A DNA stretch of 64,000 nucleotides. Source: J054 sp964613615. Its GTDB lineage: Bacteria > Pseudomonadota > Gammaproteobacteria > Steroidobacterales > GCA-2729495. How positions within the stretch are numbered: position 1 is the stretch's first letter; every line of letters begins with the position of its first letter. This document shows, piece after piece, positions 59,546 to 64,000 of this stretch. Position numbers and translations under genes: made by a program. The stretch lies in the NCBI GenBank assembly GCA_964613615.1, contig CAZTIB010000147.1, positions 31,910-95,909 on the forward strand. The letters run 5' to 3'. The notes under the pieces are model-generated. The model searched no databases. It was not told the DNA's origin and worked only from the letters and a program-made list of their open reading frames with translations.

Positions 59546-61156
59546 TCAGGGCAATCTCTCGTAGGCAGGCAAAGTCAGAAATTCGTCAAAGTGGTCGCTC
59601 GTTACCATGTCGGCGAACAGGTGGGCTGCAGCGTCGTACTGACCCGTCGCGTAGCGTTCCGGGCTCACCTCTGTTTCGATCCGCGCCAGCTCTTCGGCGA
59701 GCAGACTTGCAAACGTTTCCCTGGTGATGGGCGTGCCTTCATCAGTGCTGGCCCCATGGCGAATCCACTGCCAGATCTGCGCGCGCGAGATCTCGGCCGT
59801 GGCCGCGTCTTCCATCAGGTGATACAGCGGCACGCAACCGTTGCCACCAAGCCAGGCTTCCACGTACTGGATGCCGACACGAATGTTGTGCCGCAGGCCT
59901 TCGTCGGTGATGCGCCCGGCCGGTACCTTCAGCAGATCTGCCGCAGTAATGGTCACGTCCTCGCGCAGGCGATCGAGCTGGTTCGGCCCGCTCATCTCCG
60001 CGTTGAAGGCGGTCATGGCCACATCGGCGAGGCCCGGGTGGGCAATCCAGGTGCCATCGTGGCCGGCGCGTGCTTCGCGCTCTTTGTCGGCGCGCACGCG
60101 GGCCAGCGCCTCGGCGTTGGCCGCCTCGTCGCCGCGAATCGGAATTTGCGCAGCCATGCCACCCATTGCGTGGGCGCCGCGGCGGTGGCAGGTCTTGATC
60201 AGGAGTTCTACGTAGGACTTCAGGAAGTGGCGACCCATGGTCACTTCGGCGCGATCGGGCAGCAGGAAGTCCGGGCGGTTTCGAAACCGCTTGATGAAGC
60301 TGAAAATATAGTCCCAGCGCCCGCAGTTCAGGCCCGCGGAGTGTTCGCGCAGTTCGAACAGGATCTCGTCCATCTCGAAGGCGGCGAGGATGGTCTCAAT
60401 CAGGACCGTGGCCTTGATCGTGCCGGTGGGGATTCCGAGGGCCCGCTGGGCGTCGACGAACACGTCGTTCCACAGGCGCGCTTCGAGATGGCTCTCCATC
60501 TTGGGCAGGTAAAAGTAGGGGCCGGTGCCGGCAAGCTTCAGGGCCGCGAAGTTGTTCGCCAGGTAAAGGGCAAAGTCGAATAGCGATGCGGACACCCGCT
60601 GCCCGTCGATCAGGCAGTGTTTTTCTTCCAGGTGCCAGCCGCGCGGGCGCACGATCAGCGTGGCCGGGTTCTCGCCGAGCTCGTAGTGCTTGCCCCTGGC
60701 CTCGTCCGTGTAGCTGATGGTTCGATTGGCCGCATCGCGCAGGTTCACCTGGCCCTCCAGCACGTTTTGCCAGGTGGGGGCGCAGGAATCCTCGAAATCG
60801 GCCATGAAACACCGCACCGGGGCGTTCAGCGCATTGATGATCATTTTCCGATCCACGGGACCCGTGATTTCGACGCGGCGGTCCTGCAGATCGGCCGGCA
60901 CGGGCTCCACCCGCCAGTCAGAGTTGCGGATCACGGCGGTCTCAGCCAGGAAATCCGGCAGCTGGCCGGCATCCAGCTCCGCCTGCCGCGCCTCGCGCCG
61001 GGCCAGCAGCTGCCGACGGCGCGGGTCATAGGAGTCGTGCAGCGTCAGCAGCAGCGCCAGGGCGGCATCATTCAGGATGGCCCGGGCGTCCGGGGAGATG
61101 TCGGCAGTAAATTCGATCCGGCCCTGCTCGGGCAGGGGCTGGTGGGCGCTGGTCAT
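59546..61156 (-). CDS. aceB: Malate synthase A
   Basis: Condenses glyoxylate and acetyl-CoA to malate; 536 aa, the usual A-form length. Signatures are FMADFEDSCAPTWQN, RPRGWHLEEKH, YFYLPKMESHLEARLWNDVF and GTIKATVLIETILAAFEMDEIL. LNCGRWDYIFSFIKR and GTWIAHPGL follow. The ATG at 61156 gives the standard start (TSAHQPLPEQG); the longer frame was rejected. It is the first gene of aceBA and divergent from the XRE regulator. Confidence 0.96.
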   Translation of the reverse strand: MTSAHQPLPEQGRIEFTADISPDARAILNDAALALLLTLHDSYDPRRRQLLARREARQAELDAGQLPDFLAETAVIRNSDWRVEPVPADLQDRRVEITGPVDRKMIINALNAPVRCFMADFEDSCAPTWQNVLEGQVNLRDAANRTISYTDEARGKHYELGENPATLIVRPRGWHLEEKHCLIDGQRVSASLFDFALYLANNFAALKLAGTGPYFYLPKMESHLEARLWNDVFVDAQRALGIPTGTIKATVLIETILAAFEMDEILFELREHSAGLNCGRWDYIFSFIKRFRNRPDFLLPDRAEVTMGRHFLKSYVELLIKTCHRRGAHAMGGMAAQIPIRGDEAANAEALARVRADKEREARAGHDGTWIAHPGLADVAMTAFNAEMSGPNQLDRLREDVTITAADLLKVPAGRITDEGLRHNIRVGIQYVEAWLGGNGCVPLYHLMEDAATAEISRAQIWQWIRHGASTDEGTPITRETFASLLAEELARIETEVSPERYATGQYDAAAHLFADMVTSDHFDEFLTLPAYERLP

Positions 61157-61220
61157 GGGGCGGATCTCGCTTGGCCGGAGCCGTTTCTCGTGCTTGAATT
61201 GGTACCCTAAGTTCATAAAC

Positions 61221-61264
61221 AGTGTAAATTGTACTTGAAAAATTTCACAGTGTGAATTTTACTT
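61221..61264. promoter_or_regulatory. Direct-repeat operator between aceBA and its regulator
   Basis: Two 16-bp direct repeats, AGTGTAAATTGTACTT (61221-61236) and AGTGTGAATTTTACTT (61249-61264), match at 14 of 16 positions and are spaced 28 bp apart. They lie just before the regulator start and in the aceB promoter region. The AT-rich sequence contrasts with its GC-rich surroundings. Likely target of the XRE regulator. Confidence 0.65.
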
Positions 61265-62854
61265 ATGGTTATGTCGAATCTGATCCGCAAAAGCCACTTC
61301 CTCGGCCCCAAGTTCCGCAGCCTGCGCAAGGCCAACGGCCTGACACTGCAAGACGTGTCGTCCCGGTGCATTCAGCTGAATGCCGACGACGCACCGTCCG
61401 TGTCGTATCTGAGCATGATCGAGACCGGCAAGCGCACGCCGTCGGCCGAGGTCCTGGAACTGCTGGCGGCTGTATTCCAGAAGGACCCGAAATGGTTCCT
61501 GGACGAGAACACGGAAGTGCGCCGCGCATCGGGCCCGGAACCAGCCGGCGGCGCCGCGCGCGTGCCGCTGGAACCCGGCTTCCTGTTCACCAAGGATCAA
61601 CTCGAAGCGGCGATCCCGGAGCTGCTGTCACAAACCGGCACCACGGGCCGGCAGTTCGCGCACCTGCTGATCCGTTCCTACCAGGAGAAACACCGCAATC
61701 ACTTCCCGGACCTGGAGCGCTCGGCAGAGCAGGTGGGCGAGCGGCGGTTTCCGATGAGCGTGGACGACCTGCTGCAACTGTGCAAACGGCACGGGCTGGA
61801 GATTCACTGGTTCGACCGGCCGCCGGAGCGCGTGCGCGATGAACACCGGGCGGTGAAAACCGTGCTGCGGTCTTTCTACGAAGCGCCCGGCCGCATCTAC
61901 GTGAACGAACGCATGAAGGCGCAGCCGGCCAGGCTAAAATACGACCTTGCGGCACACCTGGGTCACAAGGTGTTACACGGTGGCGACGGCCAACGTTCGG
62001 CCCATGCCTCTGGCGGGCAGATTGGCGGCATCGCCGACGGCAGCCAACCCGTATCCGGCGGCATGAATACCCAGGATGTGCTGTTCGCGTGGCGCGATTT
62101 CGAATGCAGTTTCTTTGCCGGCGCGCTGCTGTGCCCGAAGCAGCCGTTCCGGCGTTTCCTGATGCGCGAGAGCCACCAGGTCGCTGCCGGCAAAAAACTG
62201 GAACTCACGCCGGCAGTCGTGATGCGACGGATGACGTCGGTGTCCCCCTACCGCTACTGGCACTACTTCGACGCCTATCCACCGGGCTATCTGCGGGCAG
62301 TCTACCGGGGCAACGGCATTCCGTTGCCGTGGGGAAACATGAGCATGGTCACGGACCCATGCCCGCACTGGGCAGTGTTCGGTATGCTCCATCGCCCCCA
62401 CGCCCAGAAACCTTCTTCGCAGCTGTCCATCCTGCGCGACGGCGACCGCAACCTGCTCTATTGCTGTTACTCGCTGCGCACCCGCGACATGGCCGGCAAT
62501 CCGCACGTGCTGTCCGTTGGTATTGACCTGGCGCCGGCCCTTGCTTCCCAGGGTTTCGACGCCGACGAGATCGTCGCGGCCATCGCCAAGACCTGCGACA
62601 CCACGAAAGGCGAGGCCAAATCGCCGCGGACGGCGGCGCGCGCCATCGAGAGCGCCGGGCGGGTCTTGAACATCGGCTGGGTAGTCGATGCGCTGAACAG
62701 GCCAGCCCGGGTGATCTGCCCGCGCAGCACGAACTGCCCGAGACCGGGGCCCTGCGAGCGAATGCCATTGATGCGGCGGGCGACGGACCTGGCCGGCATC
62801 CGGCGGGAAATATTGAGCCAGGACCCGGCGGTACCTGCTGACAGCCAGCGATAG
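61265..62854 (+). CDS. XRE-family regulator of acetate/short-chain fatty acid metabolism
   Basis: Regulator of 529 aa. The N-terminal Cro/C1-type HTH (about 10-80: FRSLRKANGLTLQDVSSRC, SYLSMIETGKRTPSAEVLE) is followed by a large domain of the RamB/DUF2083-type short-chain fatty-acyl regulators: IYVNERMKAQPARLKYDLAA, FECSFFAGALLCPKQPFRRF, HWAVFGMLHRP. The last part has Cys residues (ICPRSTNCPRPGPCER) that could bind metal. It is divergent from aceBA, as such regulators usually are. ATG codons at 61265 and 61271 are both possible starts. Confidence 0.9.
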   Translation: MVMSNLIRKSHFLGPKFRSLRKANGLTLQDVSSRCIQLNADDAPSVSYLSMIETGKRTPSAEVLELLAAVFQKDPKWFLDENTEVRRASGPEPAGGAARVPLEPGFLFTKDQLEAAIPELLSQTGTTGRQFAHLLIRSYQEKHRNHFPDLERSAEQVGERRFPMSVDDLLQLCKRHGLEIHWFDRPPERVRDEHRAVKTVLRSFYEAPGRIYVNERMKAQPARLKYDLAAHLGHKVLHGGDGQRSAHASGGQIGGIADGSQPVSGGMNTQDVLFAWRDFECSFFAGALLCPKQPFRRFLMRESHQVAAGKKLELTPAVVMRRMTSVSPYRYWHYFDAYPPGYLRAVYRGNGIPLPWGNMSMVTDPCPHWAVFGMLHRPHAQKPSSQLSILRDGDRNLLYCCYSLRTRDMAGNPHVLSVGIDLAPALASQGFDADEIVAAIAKTCDTTKGEAKSPRTAARAIESAGRVLNIGWVVDALNRPARVICPRSTNCPRPGPCERMPLMRRATDLAGIRREILSQDPAVPADSQR

Positions 62855-62933
62855 CAGAGGCGACCAAACCTCAACCTCACCAGCTTGATTCAACCGGGCG
62901 CGACACCGGGAACTGCGTCGGCAGGAGAACGGC

Positions 62934-63602
62934 TTAGCCTTCGAGGCTGCACGACAGGATTCGCGATATCTCACAGAGCGGGCGCCCGCTCTGCTGGCGC
63001 CACTCGTTGAACGCTGCCTGCACTGCCGCCAGGTCGCGCTTGGCCGTGGGATTCCTGTCGACCACCTTCTGACGGATCAGCGCGCCCACCACGTCGCGCG
63101 TCAGACAGAACGTGTCCTTGCCCACCTGGCGCAGGAAAAACTGCCCGGTGCGGCCGCCCAGGCGAGAGCCCCGCTGCTTCAGGTCTGCATGCAGCCCGAT
63201 CGCGTCTTCTGCCGGCCATTCCGCAAGGTAGTGACCAAAACTCTTGTGCTGCCGTTCCACGTCGATGATGAACACCGCGTTGTCCCGCACGCTGCGCAGT
63301 TTGCGCAGGTGGCGAATCACGCGCTCGTCGCCCAGCAAGGCCTCGATGGCTTCGTCCGGCTGGAACGCGCACGCAAAGGGATCGAAGCCGTGCAGCGCTG
63401 CTTCCATCGTGGGCCACTTGTAGTCAACGATCTTCCAAACGAAACCTGAGCGGAATACGGCGCGGCTCATTGCCGACAGGTAGGTGGCGCCGGACAGGCG
63501 TTTCAGGCCCAGGTCGCTGCGTGGCTTTGGCAGCCACTGCAGCAACTTCTCCTCACCCTTGCGAGCTACCGCGCGTTCGTAAATTCGGTCAAAATGCTCC
63601 AT
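62934..63602 (-). CDS. DNA-3-methyladenine glycosylase I (Tag-like) family protein
   Basis: Base-excision repair type protein of 222 aa. It begins HFDRIYERAVARKGEEKLLQ and contains YLSAMSRAVFRSGFVWKIVDYKWPTMEAALHGFDP, which resembles Tag family members (HhH-GPD related). NAVFIIDVERQHKSFGHYLAEWP follows. The zinc-binding Cys/His set of classical Tag is not evident, so it belongs to a divergent branch. It is convergent with the regulator gene. Confidence 0.72.
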   Translation of the reverse strand: MEHFDRIYERAVARKGEEKLLQWLPKPRSDLGLKRLSGATYLSAMSRAVFRSGFVWKIVDYKWPTMEAALHGFDPFACAFQPDEAIEALLGDERVIRHLRKLRSVRDNAVFIIDVERQHKSFGHYLAEWPAEDAIGLHADLKQRGSRLGGRTGQFFLRQVGKDTFCLTRDVVGALIRQKVVDRNPTAKRDLAAVQAAFNEWRQQSGRPLCEISRILSCSLEG

Positions 63603-63663
63603 GCGACGATCCTAACGCGGCTCTGCACGGGACTGGCAACATGCGTATCTGGCCGTTTGCGCG

Positions 63664-64000
63664 GTGAAGCCGTTTACCTACGACTACCCGCATCCCGCGG
63701 TGGCGGCTGATGTCGCCCTGTTCCGCAACCGTGGCGGCAAACTCGAGCTGCTACTGATACAGCGCGGGCACGAGCCCTTTGTCGGGCGCTGGGGGCTGCC
63801 CGGCGGTTTCGTAAATATCGACGAAGACCTGGAACCGGCCGCGCGGCGAGAGCTGCGGGAAGAAACCGGGCTCGCGGCCGGCGAACTGCGGCAATTGCAG
63901 ACTTTCGGCCGCCCGGGGCGAGATCCGCGCGAGCGCGTGATCACCGTCGTGTTCATCGGCTATGCCGCCGAACCGGACGCCGCGGCCATTGGCGGGGACG
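63664..64000 (+). CDS. NUDIX hydrolase, cut by the window end
   Basis: The first 112 residues of a NUDIX hydrolase are visible. The GTG start gives MKPFTYDYPHPAVAADVALF. The NUDIX box GGFVNIDEDLEPAARRELRE, continuing ETGL, is intact, so it should bind Mg and hydrolyse a nucleoside diphosphate derivative such as ADP-ribose. GRWGLPGG precedes the box. The 3' end lies outside the window, so a C-terminal HTH (NrtR type) cannot be excluded. Confidence 0.88.
   Translation, partial: MKPFTYDYPHPAVAADVALFRNRGGKLELLLIQRGHEPFVGRWGLPGGFVNIDEDLEPAARRELREETGLAAGELRQLQTFGRPGRDPRERVITVVFIGYAAEPDAAAIGGD

Noticed and set aside
1..64000. Search for tRNA, rRNA, riboswitch, transposase, integrase or phage genes
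   Set aside because: None was seen by eye. A small or divergent RNA could be missed without a covariance-model search.

Overview
The window is about 64 kb of GC-rich DNA, densely coding on both strands, with short intergenic gaps. No tRNA, rRNA, CRISPR array, insertion sequence or phage gene is visible. The gene content suggests an aerobic, heterotrophic gammaproteobacterium, probably marine or sediment-dwelling. The clues are an Mla-type lipid transport operon, a TonB-dependent receptor, the glyoxylate shunt (aceBA) with a divergent XRE regulator, a two-domain polyphosphate:AMP phosphotransferase, a DUF1501/DUF1800 pair, UbiD, several VOC proteins and a REP-like inverted repeat. The genus cannot be fixed from the sequence alone.

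Layout. 0.1-4 kb: ECF sigma factor, RskA-type anti-sigma factor and a TonB-dependent receptor. 4-10.5 kb: polyphosphate:AMP phosphotransferase, a probable metal-binding-protein remnant, a four-gene Mla/Pqi-like lipid transport operon and two small secreted proteins. 10.5-14 kb: a secreted CbiX-like protein with MDHS repeats and an M13 peptidase lipoprotein. 14-19.3 kb: a five-gene operon (three VOC proteins, a hydrolase with an altered triad, an oxidoreductase) and a divergent MFS transporter. 19.3-24.5 kb: coiled-coil protein, UbiD, cytochrome c, DUF1501 and DUF1800, all on the minus strand. 24.5-31 kb: mixed housekeeping genes (hydrolase, Asp/Glu racemase-like enzyme, MFS, WYL regulator, EVE protein, rhomboid).

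31.2-35.9 kb holds the most interesting locus: a tightly packed minus-strand operon of FtsX-type ABC permease, ATPase, TetR regulator, secreted His-rich CbiX-like protein and a beta-propeller protein. It has a recognisable promoter and a palindromic operator. The design recalls the TetR-controlled heme exporter hrtRBA of Lactococcus, with an extracytoplasmic chelatase-fold protein added. Two more extracytoplasmic chelatase-fold proteins lie in the window: the CbiX-like paralogue at 10.5 kb and a membrane-anchored ferrochelatase-like protein at 43 kb. This suggests an unusual investment in envelope metal or tetrapyrrole handling.

36-42 kb: an RND efflux pump with its adaptor, a methyltransferase and a Ddn-like oxidoreductase. 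42-47 kb: membrane-anchored hydrolase, ferrochelatase-like protein, secreted protein, diheme cytochrome c and a dehalogenase-fold protein lacking catalytic residues. 47-58 kb: SIMPL and DUF4404 proteins, Lrp regulator divergent from a cysteine-dioxygenase-like gene, degenerate HD-GYP protein, GST, sirtuin, a TM-coiled-coil-HhH protein, an orphan ParA ATPase, an EF-G paralogue, a CMD-family protein and a solute-binding protein. 58-64 kb: aceA and aceB with their divergent regulator and direct-repeat operator, a Tag-like glycosylase and a NUDIX gene cut by the window end.
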